In this document: one piece after another, positions 44,744-53,342 of the stretch
Layout: each line of letters starts with the position of its first letter
Position numbering within the stretch: position 1 is the first letter of the stretch
Assembly: GCA_964537035.1 (NCBI GenBank)
Contig: CAZIAK010000002.1
Location: 62,001-126,000 of the forward strand
Direction of reading: 5' to 3'
From: CAZIAK01 sp964537035
Lineage (GTDB): Bacteria > Planctomycetota > B15-G4
Length of the DNA: 64,000 nucleotides
Notes under the pieces: generated by a model
The model's input: only the letters and a program-made list of their open reading frames with translations
Databases searched by the model: none
What the model was told of the DNA's origin: nothing
Program-made: the position numbers and the translations under genes

Positions 44744-47700
44744 ATGAAGCTCTCCAGCAATCTGATCCTGTTCGTCGCACTCCCCGCCCTGGTCGTGGTG
44801 GTCAGCGTGGCCAGCTGGGTGCGGGTCGTCCAGAGGGACACTGCGATCCAGCGGGCGCAGACAGCCATCGAGGAAACCACGGCGGCTGTGGCAGAGAGGA
44901 TCGGCCGGGACACGACCACCATCGACCGCACGCTCAAGTCGGTGCTGGAGACACTGGACGGCCCGCTGGTACCCGGCGGCCCAGAAGCCCTGCGCCTGGC
45001 TGCGCTCTGCCAGGCCGTGCTCAAGAACCACCCCGAGCTGCTGGGGATCGAACTCTCCCATGGCGCCAGCAAACTCGTCTTCAGCCTCACCGCGGAGGGC
45101 GCCACCACGTTCTCCGTCTCTGCCGCAGATCGGGCCCGGCTGCTGGCACCTCAGCGCACGGGCATCGGCCTCGTCTGGCGAGGGAACCAACTCGCCCAAC
45201 TTGTGCGCTTCGGTACGTCTCAGGACAACCAGCCCGCCCCGGCCCTGATCGCCCTGCTCGACGTGCAGGCACTGATCGCCCCTGCCGCCGCGTTGGCCAG
45301 CCGCCTTCATCCGGGATCGTGGGTCGAGTTCTGCTCCCCCGACTGGCGCTCCACCTACTCCACCCTGGCCAAGCCCCACACGGGGACACTCTCCCTGCTC
45401 ACGGCCAGCCGGTACCTGCAACAGCCCACACACCTGGGCTCACTGCGCATCACTCAGCCCCAGGCGCTGGCCCTGGCAGCCGACGCCGAGGACAGACTCT
45501 CAGCCTTCTCGGGCATGGCCGTCACCATCGTGATGCTGCTGACCGTTCTCGCGATCAGCCTGAGCCGCACAATCTTGCGGCCGGTCAAGAAGCTCATGGA
45601 AACCGTGGCGGCCTTCGAACGAGGCGAGGCCCTCCCAGAAGCGCCGACCCGCAGACGGGATGAGCTGGGCTCCCTGGCCACATCACTGCGCTCTGCGCTT
45701 GTGGGTGTCAGCGAGAGCCACGGCAGACTGCAGCAGATGAACAGCCAGCTCGAGTCGAGGGTGGCCGAGCGCACCGGGCAACTGCGCCGCTACACCCGCG
45801 AACTCAGGCACGCCAGGACAGAGACGGACGGGGCCAACAAGGCTCGGGCCGAGTTCCTGGCCAACATCAGCCACGAAGTGCGCACGCCGCTCAACGGCAT
45901 CATCGGCATGACCGAGTTGCTCCTGGACAGCGAGCTCAACGGCGAACAGAACGAGTACACCCAGGCGATCCAGCGGGCTGGCAACGAGATGCTCAGGCTG
46001 ATGACCGACGTGCTCGATTTCTCGGTGCTGAAACGGCGTCAGTTCGAGCTGGAGGAGTCTGACTTCCCCCTGGCGACCGCGGTGAACAAGATCTGCAGTA
46101 CCTTCGCGGAGAAAGCGGAGCGCAAGGGGCTCACCCTCTCCTGCGAGGTGGACGAAGCCCTGCCCAAGATCGTCAGCGGCGACAACGAACGGCTGGGACA
46201 GATCTTGACTCACTTGCTCGACAACGGGATCAAGTTCACCGAGCAAGGCTCGATCACCTTGCGCGTGACTCAAGAGACCAGCACCGAAGCTGCCCTGGGA
46301 CTGCGCTTCGAGATCCAGGACACCGGCATCGGCATCCCGGAGGAAGCGCGCCAGCGCCTCTTCGAGCCCTTCACCCAGGAGGACACGTCGAGCACTCGCC
46401 GCTACGGCGGCGCGGGCATCGGCCTGGCCATGTGTCAGCTGCTGGTCGAAGCGCTCGGAGGCTCCATCGGCGTGCGCAATGCAGAGGGCGGGGGCAGCAC
46501 GTTCTGGTTCACCACGGTCTTCAAGCAGATCTCCAAGGACAACATCAGCGAGACCCGCGGCCGGGCGCTGCTCAATGGGCTGCGGGTGCTGGTCGTGGAC
46601 GACAGCTCCATGAATCGCACGATCTTCAGCCGCGAGTGCAAGGGCTGGGGCATGGCCCCGGCAGAAGCCGAGTCGGGTGCCCAGGCCGTCGCACTCGCCT
46701 CCAGCGCGTTCGCAGAAGGGAACAGTTTCGACCTCGTGCTGCTCGACATGCAGATGCCCGACATGAACGGGCTGCAGACCGCTCGCCGCTTCAAGCAAGA
46801 CCCGGCCCTGGCTGACATTCCCCTGGTCATGTTGAGTTCAGCCTCGAGCATGGGCGGGCGCACCGAAGATCAAGCAGCAGGCATCGCCGCTCGGCTGATC
46901 AAGCCCATCCATCAGCAACAACTGTTGAGCTGTCTGACCAGGCTGATGGCGGACGCCCAGGCACAGGCCCTGCCCGAGCCTGTGTCACCTGAAGCCCCAA
47001 CCCCTACGCCGTCGCGCTCCCGTTGCAGGCGAGTGCTGATCGTGGAAGACAACCTGGTCAATCAGAAGGTGGCCTTGCGTCTCTTGTCCAAACTCGGCTA
47101 CGAGGCCGACGTGGCGAACCACGGCGCAGAAGCCGTGGAGGCCGTGACCGAGCGGTCCTACGGAGCCGTGCTCATGGACTGCCAGATGCCCGTCATGGAC
47201 GGCTTCGAGGCGACCCGTGAGATCAGACGAACCCAAGGGAACGGCGAGCGCGTGCCGATCCTGGCCATGACGGCGAATGGGCTCGTGAGTGATCGCAAGA
47301 TCGCGCTGTCATCCGGAATGGACGACTACATCAGCAAGCCAGTCATGGCGGACGAGCTGCGCGACATGCTGAATCGCTGGATCGAGCCTGAAACGGGTGA
47401 GGGCTCCAGAAGCCCTACCGGCGCAGCCGAAAAAGAACAGCCAGCTCCCGCAGTTTCCCAGATGGACCAGCCGATGAGCTCCCCCGACTCTCCCAGCCCT
47501 CTCTCGCCGTCCGAGCCCTCCGAGCCCTCAGCCGACAACGGGCAGCCAGCCATCGATGAGTCGGTCCTCGAGGAGCTCAGGTCTTTTCAGTGCGACGATG
47601 GCCCGGACATCCTGACCGAGCTGATCGACATCTTTCTTGAGGACACCCCCCCCCGCCTGGCGGCCATGTCCGCAGCCATGGGCACCTCTGAGAGCGCCGT

Positions 47701-47896
47701 CGCCGAAGCCGAGGGCCACGCGCTCAAGTCGAGCTGTGCTCAGCTGGGCGCCCTGGGCTTGTCAGAGATCTGCCGGCAGATCGAGCAGGCGGGCAAGGTC
47801 GACTCCATCGCCACGGCACGCCCCCTCGTCGAGGAGGCGCTGATCGAGTTCCGCAGGGTCGAGCAGGCGCTGCTGGCCATGCGCCAGGTCAGCTGA
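44744..47896 (+). CDS. Membrane hybrid histidine kinase with two receivers and an HPt domain
   Basis: 1050 residues. One transmembrane helix near the N-terminus (LILFVALPALVVVVSV) and another at about residue 250-275 frame a periplasmic sensor of about 230 residues without a recognised domain. HAMP follows (ILRPVKKLMETVAAFERGE), then HisKA with H377 in ANISHEVRTPLNG, and the ATPase domain (LTHLLDNGIKFT, QDTGIGIPEE, GGAGIGLAM). Receiver 1 has D668 in LLDMQMPDMNG, receiver 2 has D812 in LMDCQMPVMDG, and the HPt has H992 in GHALKSS. This BarA-like tripartite-plus layout supports a His-Asp-His phosphorelay to a separate regulator. Its 3' end overlaps tail-to-tail by eight bases with the next kinase gene. 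Confidence 0.93.
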   Translation: MKLSSNLILFVALPALVVVVSVASWVRVVQRDTAIQRAQTAIEETTAAVAERIGRDTTTIDRTLKSVLETLDGPLVPGGPEALRLAALCQAVLKNHPELLGIELSHGASKLVFSLTAEGATTFSVSAADRARLLAPQRTGIGLVWRGNQLAQLVRFGTSQDNQPAPALIALLDVQALIAPAAALASRLHPGSWVEFCSPDWRSTYSTLAKPHTGTLSLLTASRYLQQPTHLGSLRITQPQALALAADAEDRLSAFSGMAVTIVMLLTVLAISLSRTILRPVKKLMETVAAFERGEALPEAPTRRRDELGSLATSLRSALVGVSESHGRLQQMNSQLESRVAERTGQLRRYTRELRHARTETDGANKARAEFLANISHEVRTPLNGIIGMTELLLDSELNGEQNEYTQAIQRAGNEMLRLMTDVLDFSVLKRRQFELEESDFPLATAVNKICSTFAEKAERKGLTLSCEVDEALPKIVSGDNERLGQILTHLLDNGIKFTEQGSITLRVTQETSTEAALGLRFEIQDTGIGIPEEARQRLFEPFTQEDTSSTRRYGGAGIGLAMCQLLVEALGGSIGVRNAEGGGSTFWFTTVFKQISKDNISETRGRALLNGLRVLVVDDSSMNRTIFSRECKGWGMAPAEAESGAQAVALASSAFAEGNSFDLVLLDMQMPDMNGLQTARRFKQDPALADIPLVMLSSASSMGGRTEDQAAGIAARLIKPIHQQQLLSCLTRLMADAQAQALPEPVSPEAPTPTPSRSRCRRVLIVEDNLVNQKVALRLLSKLGYEADVANHGAEAVEAVTERSYGAVLMDCQMPVMDGFEATREIRRTQGNGERVPILAMTANGLVSDRKIALSSGMDDYISKPVMADELRDMLNRWIEPETGEGSRSPTGAAEKEQPAPAVSQMDQPMSSPDSPSPLSPSEPSEPSADNGQPAIDESVLEELRSFQCDDGPDILTELIDIFLEDTPPRLAAMSAAMGTSESAVAEAEGHALKSSCAQLGALGLSEICRQIEQAGKVDSIATARPLVEEALIEFRRVEQALLAMRQVS

Positions 47897-48944
47897 GCCC
47901 AGCCTCGTCCTCCTCGAGCCCCAGGGCCAGGGCCAGATGAAAGCTGAAGGTGCTGCCCCCGCCTTGGCTGCTCTCCACCGAGAGGTCGCCGCCGTGGGTC
48001 TCCATGATGGCCTTGCAGATGGCCAGACCCAGCCCCGTCCCGCCCAGGTTGCGGCTGCCTGATTTCTCGAGGTGGAAGAAGCTGTCGAAGATGTGCGGCA
48101 GGTCTCGCTCGCCGATGCCGATGCCCGTATCACTCACGTGGCAGTAGGCAGAGTTGCCCACCCGTTCGCAACGCAGCACCACCTTGCCGCCCTTCGGCGT
48201 GAACACCGAGGCGTTGCCCAGCAGGTTGGTCACCACCTGGGAGAGTCTGTTGCCGTCGGCGGTCACCTCGAGGGCGTCATCGGGCAACACGGTCTCGAAG
48301 GCGATCTGCTTGTCTTCGAAGCGCTGCTCGAAGGCCATGCCGACCTGGTCTACCAGCTCGATCAGCGACACGGTCTCGAAGTGAAAGTCGAGCTGCTGGG
48401 TGTCGAGCTTGCTCAGCTGAAACAGGTCTTGCACCAGCCGCGCCAGGCGCTTGCCCTCGCGATGGCAGACCTCGATGTTGCGCCGGGTGTCGTCTCTCAA
48501 CTCGGGAGCGCTCAGCGAGGTCTCGAGATACCCGATGATCGACGTGAGCGGCGTGCGCAACTCATGGGAGACGTTGGCCACCATGCGCCTGCGCAACTCG
48601 TCATGGGTGCGCAGCTCTTCATAGTTGTGGTGCAGGGTCTTGATCATGGCGTCGACGCTGCGGGTCAGCTGGCCGATTTCGTCCCCGGAGCGACTCTCCA
48701 GGCGGGTCTGCAGGTCGCCCCCCGCCACCTGGCGCATGACCGTGTTCAGCCGGGCGATGCGCACCACCACCAATCGGTAGAAGAGCGCCGAGACCGCGAT
48801 GGTCGCGACCAGGACCCCCACCTGACGAGCGAGCTGGGGATCGAGCACCTCGTTCAGCAGCGCCTCGAGCATGCGCGCCAGCCCGAACCCGGCCAGGACG
48901 ACGCCGACGATCTGCCAGAAGAGGCTGCGGACGAGGCGTGACAC
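47889..48944 (-). CDS. Membrane sensor histidine kinase (PhoR-like)
   Basis: 351 residues from a GTG. Two hydrophobic segments (about residues 8-30 and 41-60) with almost no periplasmic loop between them are followed by HAMP (RLNTVMRQVAGGDLQTRLE). The HisKA domain has H127 in ANVSHELRTPLTS, and the ATPase domain has LLGNASVFTPKGG, DTGIGIGERD and GGTGLGLAIC. The tiny extracytoplasmic loop suggests that it senses membrane state or a partner protein rather than a ligand. It starts eight bases after the response regulator gene and forms a classical pair with it. Confidence 0.93.
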   Translation of the reverse strand: MSRLVRSLFWQIVGVVLAGFGLARMLEALLNEVLDPQLARQVGVLVATIAVSALFYRLVVVRIARLNTVMRQVAGGDLQTRLESRSGDEIGQLTRSVDAMIKTLHHNYEELRTHDELRRRMVANVSHELRTPLTSIIGYLETSLSAPELRDDTRRNIEVCHREGKRLARLVQDLFQLSKLDTQQLDFHFETVSLIELVDQVGMAFEQRFEDKQIAFETVLPDDALEVTADGNRLSQVVTNLLGNASVFTPKGGKVVLRCERVGNSAYCHVSDTGIGIGERDLPHIFDSFFHLEKSGSRNLGGTGLGLAICKAIMETHGGDLSVESSQGGGSTFSFHLALALGLEEDEAGLS

Positions 48945-48952
48945 CCCGCGGT

Positions 48953-49666
48953 TCAGCAGAACTTGTCGGTGAACTTGTAGCCGAAGCCCCAGACGGTCAT
49001 GACGAACGTGGGCCGGTTGCGGTCGGGCTCGATCTTCGCGCGCAGCCGCTTGATGTGGGTATCGATCGTGCGATCCGTGCCGTCGAAGCTCTCGACGCCT
49101 GCCCGTTCGCAGAGCGTACGTCTGGAGTAGGGGCGGCCGGGAGTCATGGCCAGGATCTTGATGATCTCAAACTCTTTCTGGGTGAGTTTGAGGTCTTCGC
49201 CACCCCGGGTGACGATGCGCTTGTCGATGTGGATCTCGAGGTCTTCGCAGGCCAGCACCTTCTCGCCCGGCTCGTCGTCGAGGCGCCCCAGCATCTCCAC
49301 ACGGCGGCCCATGGCCTTGACCCGGGCCACGAGTTCGATGACCGAGAACGGCTTGGTGATGTAGTCGTCCGCGCCGATCTCAAGGCCCGCGACCTTGTTG
49401 GCATCTTCGCCCTTGGCCGTCAGCATGATCACCGGTACATAGCGATCGTCGGTGCGAATATGCCGACACACGTCCATGCCATTGACATGGGGCAGCATCA
49501 GGTCGAGCAACACCAGATCGAAGTTGCCCTGGTCATAGAGTTGGATCGCCTCACGGCCATCCTCGGCGTGGGTGGTCTCGTAGCCCTCGTTCTCGAGGTG
49601 CATGCGAACCAGCTTGGCGATGTCAGCGTCGTCTTCGACGACGAGAATGCTCTTGATCCATGTCAT
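48953..49666 (-). CDS. OmpR/PhoB-family response regulator
   Basis: 237 residues from the ATG at 49666 (MTWIKSILVVEDD). The receiver domain has the acidic pair ED/D at 11-13, phosphoacceptor D55 in LVLLDLMLP, and the conserved Lys in YITKPFS. The winged-helix DNA-binding domain is at about 130-235, ending RTIDTHIKRLRAKIEPD and VMTVWGFGYKF. Cognate of the downstream kinase. The upstream part of the open frame has no homology and was dropped. A strong inverted repeat lies about 60 bases upstream and may be the binding site for autoregulation. Confidence 0.95.
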   Translation of the reverse strand: MTWIKSILVVEDDADIAKLVRMHLENEGYETTHAEDGREAIQLYDQGNFDLVLLDLMLPHVNGMDVCRHIRTDDRYVPVIMLTAKGEDANKVAGLEIGADDYITKPFSVIELVARVKAMGRRVEMLGRLDDEPGEKVLACEDLEIHIDKRIVTRGGEDLKLTQKEFEIIKILAMTPGRPYSRRTLCERAGVESFDGTDRTIDTHIKRLRAKIEPDRNRPTFVMTVWGFGYKFTDKFC

Positions 49667-49724
49667 GGGCACAGTGTTGCGACTCCTGGCGCTGGGGGGA
49701 AGCACACCCGCCAGAAAAGGGGCT

Positions 49725-49757
49725 GCCTCCGGTGGACCCCGAACTTCCACCGGAGGC
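49725..49757. promoter_or_regulatory. Perfect 12-bp inverted repeat upstream of the response regulator
   Basis: GCCTCCGGTGGA and TCCACCGGAGGC flank a 9-base spacer, about 60 bases upstream of the response regulator ATG. It could be an operator for a dimeric regulator or a stable 5'-UTR hairpin. Confidence 0.5.
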
Positions 49758-49944
49758 ATCCGCACTGTCTCGATGTGCTGTGCTGAAGAGGCATCCCGAG
49801 TGCGATCTCCGCGAGCCGAAGAGTTGAGGCTGATGGTGGCTCAGCAGGACATTCGCACTCAAGACGTACCCCGAACGGACGCCGGGATGCCGCCTCAACA
49901 CGTAAGACAAGAGGGACAATAGCGACCCGTTGTGAAGCCCCCCT

Positions 49945-49973
49945 GGCAGCCAAATGGCAAATCTGTGGCTGCC
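49945..49973 (-). terminator. Hairpin after the HExxH lipoprotein gene
   Basis: GGCAGCCA and TGGCTGCC form an 8-bp stem with a 13-base loop about 35 bases after the stop. There is no T-run. Confidence 0.35.
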
Positions 49974-50007
49974 CCTGTTGGCCGCAAATCCCCGGTTTCT
50001 TGGTGCT

Positions 50008-51582
50008 TTAGCGTCGGACCGGGAGCCAGAGGGGGAAGCGCTGATCCCGTCCCCGGCCGGTCCCCGAGAGGCGCTGAAAAACCACCAGATTCGCGTCGGG
50101 GTGATAGAGCGCCAGCTGCTCCCACAGCCGCGGGCCCGGCAGCTGAGCCTTGACCACCACGAAGCCGTCCTCGTCCTCGCTGGTCTGCACGTTCAGCTCA
50201 CGAGCCAGGTCAGCCACCACCACACCCTCGAGTTCGACCCCAAAAACTTCAAACCCGTCTCTGGCCCGGGAGGAGATCCAGAGGCCCTGCTCGTCTTGGC
50301 CCAGGCGCACCAGGGCCTCCACTCGGGCCAGCCCCCCATCGGCCAGGCCCCCGGCCCAGGGAGCCTCTGCCTCCGGGTCGGCCATGGACAGGCGTGTGAC
50401 GGTGTAGACGTCCTGCTCCTCAGCGGGGCCCGCCAGACTGGTCACATGGACTCCCGTGCCGTCCGTGAGCCACCAACCGTCCCCGGGCCTCAGCAGCTGG
50501 GGGCCCGCCTCGTCCCACCGTCCACGGAGCGCCTCGCGGAAGGCAGGCACCGCGCCCAGGGCCACCCGGGGATCGCCCTCGCGCCAACCCAACGTGGGCA
50601 GTGCACTGGCAAGAAAAGCCTCGCTGTCCAGTTCAGGAAACCTTTGGCGCAGCGACGTCACCAGATAGCTGGCCAGCTGGGGAGCCAGATAGGCCACCTG
50701 TTCTTCCAGCTCGGCGGTCGAGATCTGCTCCACCACCTCTCTGTGCCACGCGGCGGGATCCCTGGAGAAGCCGGCGGCGTCCAGCAGCCAGCCCAGGGGC
50801 ACGGTGTCCAGGCCCATGCCCCCGGCCCGGTCGCAGAGGCCATGGAGGCCGGCCAGGCCTGAGCGCGCCAGGGCCCGCTCGGTGACCACGAGCCCCACGC
50901 CATACAGGGCCGCCTGATCCTCGATGTTGTCGTTCAGGTGGATGCCGCGCCCGGGCAATGTCAGCGCCTGATGGGGATCGACACCCTCGCGAGGCACCAG
51001 GCTGATCTCGATCACTTCCCGTTCATGGAGCAGGGGCTCGAAGAAGGCCAGCTCCAGGCGGGGGTTCGGCGCACAGGTGGCGGCATCGAACAGACGCACA
51101 GCTCGGACCCCGGGGGCCACCTCAGGCACCAGGCGGCAGGAGAGGGCGTCGCACAGCCCCTCTCTCATGACCGCCGGCAGGGCGTCCCAGCTGCCGCCCT
51201 GCAGAGCGTGCACCAGCTCATGCACCAGCACGAAGTCGGCGTCGTCCCCCAGGCGATCGGAGCGGATGCGAATGCGGCCCTCGCCGGGAGCAGCCAGGCC
51301 CACCACCTCGGGCCGGTCTTTCAGCCGGGCGAAGTCGTCCAGCCAGATCTCGTGCAGCCGGCCTCGGCTGTCGGGGAGCAGCCTTTGCAGCTCAGGCACC
51401 AGGTCGGCCAGCATCAGGGCCAGGTCCCGGGCTTCGCTCTCGGTGGCGGCGCGAGCCATGCCCCAGGGGGTCTCCACCTGGGCCGGGGGCGCCGAGAGGC
51501 AGCCTGGCAGCAAAACCCAGGCCAGGGCCAGGAGCCAAGCGGGGCGCAGGGGCCCTGAGCGAGATGTCCGAGAAGCAAGCAC
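50008..51582 (-). CDS. Putative zinc-metallopeptidase lipoprotein (HELVH motif)
   Basis: 524 residues from a GTG. The signal ends in the lipobox LLPGC, giving a lipidated Cys near residue 28. At about residues 119-125 FVLVHELVHALQGG carries the HExxH zinc motif, and about 20 residues later VMREGLCDALS supplies a Glu in the position of a gluzincin third ligand. The remaining C-terminal half is without recognised domains; the last 120 residues are beta-rich. It is predicted as a periplasmic or outer-membrane metallopeptidase of an unnamed family. It is divergent from the ALDH7 gene, with its own extended -10 element five bases before the GTG. Confidence 0.7.
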   Translation of the reverse strand: MLASRTSRSGPLRPAWLLALAWVLLPGCLSAPPAQVETPWGMARAATESEARDLALMLADLVPELQRLLPDSRGRLHEIWLDDFARLKDRPEVVGLAAPGEGRIRIRSDRLGDDADFVLVHELVHALQGGSWDALPAVMREGLCDALSCRLVPEVAPGVRAVRLFDAATCAPNPRLELAFFEPLLHEREVIEISLVPREGVDPHQALTLPGRGIHLNDNIEDQAALYGVGLVVTERALARSGLAGLHGLCDRAGGMGLDTVPLGWLLDAAGFSRDPAAWHREVVEQISTAELEEQVAYLAPQLASYLVTSLRQRFPELDSEAFLASALPTLGWREGDPRVALGAVPAFREALRGRWDEAGPQLLRPGDGWWLTDGTGVHVTSLAGPAEEQDVYTVTRLSMADPEAEAPWAGGLADGGLARVEALVRLGQDEQGLWISSRARDGFEVFGVELEGVVVADLARELNVQTSEDEDGFVVVKAQLPGPRLWEQLALYHPDANLVVFQRLSGTGRGRDQRFPLWLPVRR

Positions 51583-51587
51583 ACCTG

Positions 51588-51596
51588 AGGATAGCA
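51588..51596 (-). promoter_or_regulatory. Extended -10 element of the HExxH gene (leaderless-type)
   Basis: On the minus strand TGC-TATCCT is followed by five bases and the GTG at 51582. The short spacing suggests transcription starts at or next to the start codon. Confidence 0.45.
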
Positions 51597-51649
51597 GGCG
51601 AATCCGGGGCGGGACGCCAGGGCCCCTGGACCCAACAGCCGGTGTGTGG

Positions 51650-51674
51650 AGTGCCGCGCGCCGAGCGGGGCACT
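51650..51674. promoter_or_regulatory. Hairpin in the divergent spacer before the ALDH7 gene
   Basis: AGTGCC and GGCACT pair around 13 bases and are followed by TTT. It lies between the two divergent promoters and may separate them. Confidence 0.3.
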
Positions 51675-51690
51675 TTAGCTTCAGGATGCT

Positions 51691-51699
51691 TGGTATGCT
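51691..51699 (+). promoter_or_regulatory. Extended -10 element of the ALDH7 gene
   Basis: TGG-TATGCT lies 65 bases before the ATG at 51765. No good -35 is present, as is usual for extended -10 promoters. Confidence 0.4.
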
Positions 51700-51764
51700 C
51701 CCCGCCCGCTGGCGCGAAGATTTCAGCGCCCGGACCGACCTTCCGCAACGGATCTCACCCCATC

Positions 51765-53297
51765 ATGCAGGACATTTTTGACAGCCTCGGCCTCTCCCTC
51801 GACGGCCAAGCCATGAGCGGCGTCTACGCCGGTCGCTGGATCTCTGCCCCCGGCGGCGACACCATCGAGTCGTACAACCCCACCACGGGCAAGGTCCTGG
51901 GCAAGGTTGTCGAAGGCTCGGTCGCCGACTACGAGGCCACGGTCGCCTCGGCCCAGGAGAACTTCACCCGCTGGCGCAAGATCCCCGCCCCTCAGCGCGG
52001 CGAGTACGTGCGCCTCTGCGGCGAGGCGCTGCGAGCCAAGAAGTCCGAACTCGGCGCCCTGGTCAGCCTGGAGATGGGCAAGATCCACGCCGAGGGCGAG
52101 GGCGAAGTGCAAGAGATGATCGACATCGCCGACTTCGCCGTGGGACTGTCCCGCCAGCTGTACGGCAAGACCATGCACAGCGAACGGCCGGGGCACCGCA
52201 TGTACGAGCAGTGGCACCCCCTGGGCCCCATCGGCATCATCAGCGCGTTCAACTTCCCCGTGGCCGTCTGGTCCTGGAACGCCTTCATCGCCGCAGTGGG
52301 CGGTGACACCATGATCTGGAAGCCCTCCCCCATCACGCCGCTCTGCGCCATCGCCGTGCAGAACATCGTCAACGAGGTCATGGAGCCCGCGGGCTTCGGC
52401 GGCATCTTCAACCTCTGCGTCGGCCCCCCTGAGACCGTGGGCGAGACCATGCTGGCCGATGGCCGGCTGCCGTTGATCTCCGCCACCGGTTCGGTGCGCA
52501 TGGGCAAGCGGGTGGGCGAAGTGGTGGGCGGACGACTGGGTCGCACGCTGCTCGAGCTCGGCGGCAACAACGCCCTGGTCGTGCTCGAAGATGCAGACCT
52601 GAGCCTGGCCCTCTCCGCCGTGCTCTTCGGCGCCGTGGGCACCGCTGGCCAGCGCTGCACCTCCACCCGACGCGTGCTGCTGCAGAAGGGCATCGCCGCC
52701 GAGTTCTCTGAACGTTTGGTCAAGGCCTACGAAGGGGTGCGCATCGGTGACCCTCTCGATGCCAACACGCTCATGGGGCCGCTGATCCACGAACAGTCCG
52801 TGGCCCAGATGCGCAGCGCCATCGCAGCGGTCCGTGCCGCGGGCGGCAAGATTCTGAGTGGCGGCGACGCGGCAAACGTGGCGGGATGCGAAGGGGGCTA
52901 CTTCATGCAGCCCACCATCGCCTCGGTCCCCGCTGACTTCCCGCTGCTGCAAGAGGAGACCTTCGCGCCTCTCGTCTACCTGGTCGAAGTCGATGATCTC
53001 GACCACGCCATCGCCGTGCAGAACGACGTGCCTCAAGGGCTCTCCAGCGCCGTCTTCACCAACGGCATCATGGCCGGGGAGCAGTTCCTGAGCTGTGCGG
53101 GCAGCGACTGCGGCATCGCCAACATCAACATCGGCACCAGCGGCGCAGAGATCGGCGGCGCCTTTGGTGGCGAGAAGGAGACCGGCGGCGGTCGTGAAGC
53201 AGGCAGCGACTCCTGGAAGGCCTACATGCGCCGCCAGACCTGCACGATCAACTACACGGACGAGCTGCCCTTGGCCCAGGGCATCCAGTTCGGGTGA
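51765..53297 (+). CDS. ALDH7-family aldehyde dehydrogenase (alpha-aminoadipic semialdehyde dehydrogenase type)
   Basis: 510 residues, close to the family length. The ATG at 51765 gives MQDIFDSLGL; the frame upstream lacks homology. The NAD-binding segment is GIISAFNFPVAVWSWN, the general base is in LLELGGNNALVVLEDAD, and the nucleophile Cys is in GTAGQRCTSTRR, the form typical of antiquitin (ALDH7A1). These enzymes oxidise alpha-aminoadipate semialdehyde / piperideine-6-carboxylate in lysine breakdown, with broad activity on other aldehydes. Cytoplasmic. larB starts 45 bases downstream behind its own promoter. No other lysine-degradation gene is present, so the physiological substrate is inferred. 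Confidence 0.92.
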   Translation: MQDIFDSLGLSLDGQAMSGVYAGRWISAPGGDTIESYNPTTGKVLGKVVEGSVADYEATVASAQENFTRWRKIPAPQRGEYVRLCGEALRAKKSELGALVSLEMGKIHAEGEGEVQEMIDIADFAVGLSRQLYGKTMHSERPGHRMYEQWHPLGPIGIISAFNFPVAVWSWNAFIAAVGGDTMIWKPSPITPLCAIAVQNIVNEVMEPAGFGGIFNLCVGPPETVGETMLADGRLPLISATGSVRMGKRVGEVVGGRLGRTLLELGGNNALVVLEDADLSLALSAVLFGAVGTAGQRCTSTRRVLLQKGIAAEFSERLVKAYEGVRIGDPLDANTLMGPLIHEQSVAQMRSAIAAVRAAGGKILSGGDAANVAGCEGGYFMQPTIASVPADFPLLQEETFAPLVYLVEVDDLDHAIAVQNDVPQGLSSAVFTNGIMAGEQFLSCAGSDCGIANINIGTSGAEIGGAFGGEKETGGGREAGSDSWKAYMRRQTCTINYTDELPLAQGIQFG

Positions 53298-53304
53298 GCC
53301 ACGC

Positions 53305-53335
53305 TTGAAGGGCGCCGCTGTCCGCGGGGTACACT
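53305..53335 (+). promoter_or_regulatory. Promoter of the larBCE cluster (leaderless-type)
   Basis: TTGAAG and TACACT are separated by 19 bases. The -10 ends seven bases before the larB ATG at 53343, and no Shine-Dalgarno is present. Confidence 0.45.
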
Positions 53336-53342
53336 CGCCTCG

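Larger units (their letters stand above)
49667..50007. other. 341-base spacer upstream of the response regulator, no gene
   Basis: It contains the inverted repeat at 49725-49757, a second hairpin at 49945-49973 next to the HExxH gene end, and an 8-bp pair GCATCCCG/CGGGATGC (near 49791 and 49880). No convincing open frame or RNA gene was seen. Confidence 0.5.

Noticed and set aside
49945..49973. Riboswitch-like hairpin
   Set aside because: Only a single simple stem; it lies after a gene, not in a leader, so a 3'-end hairpin is the simpler reading.
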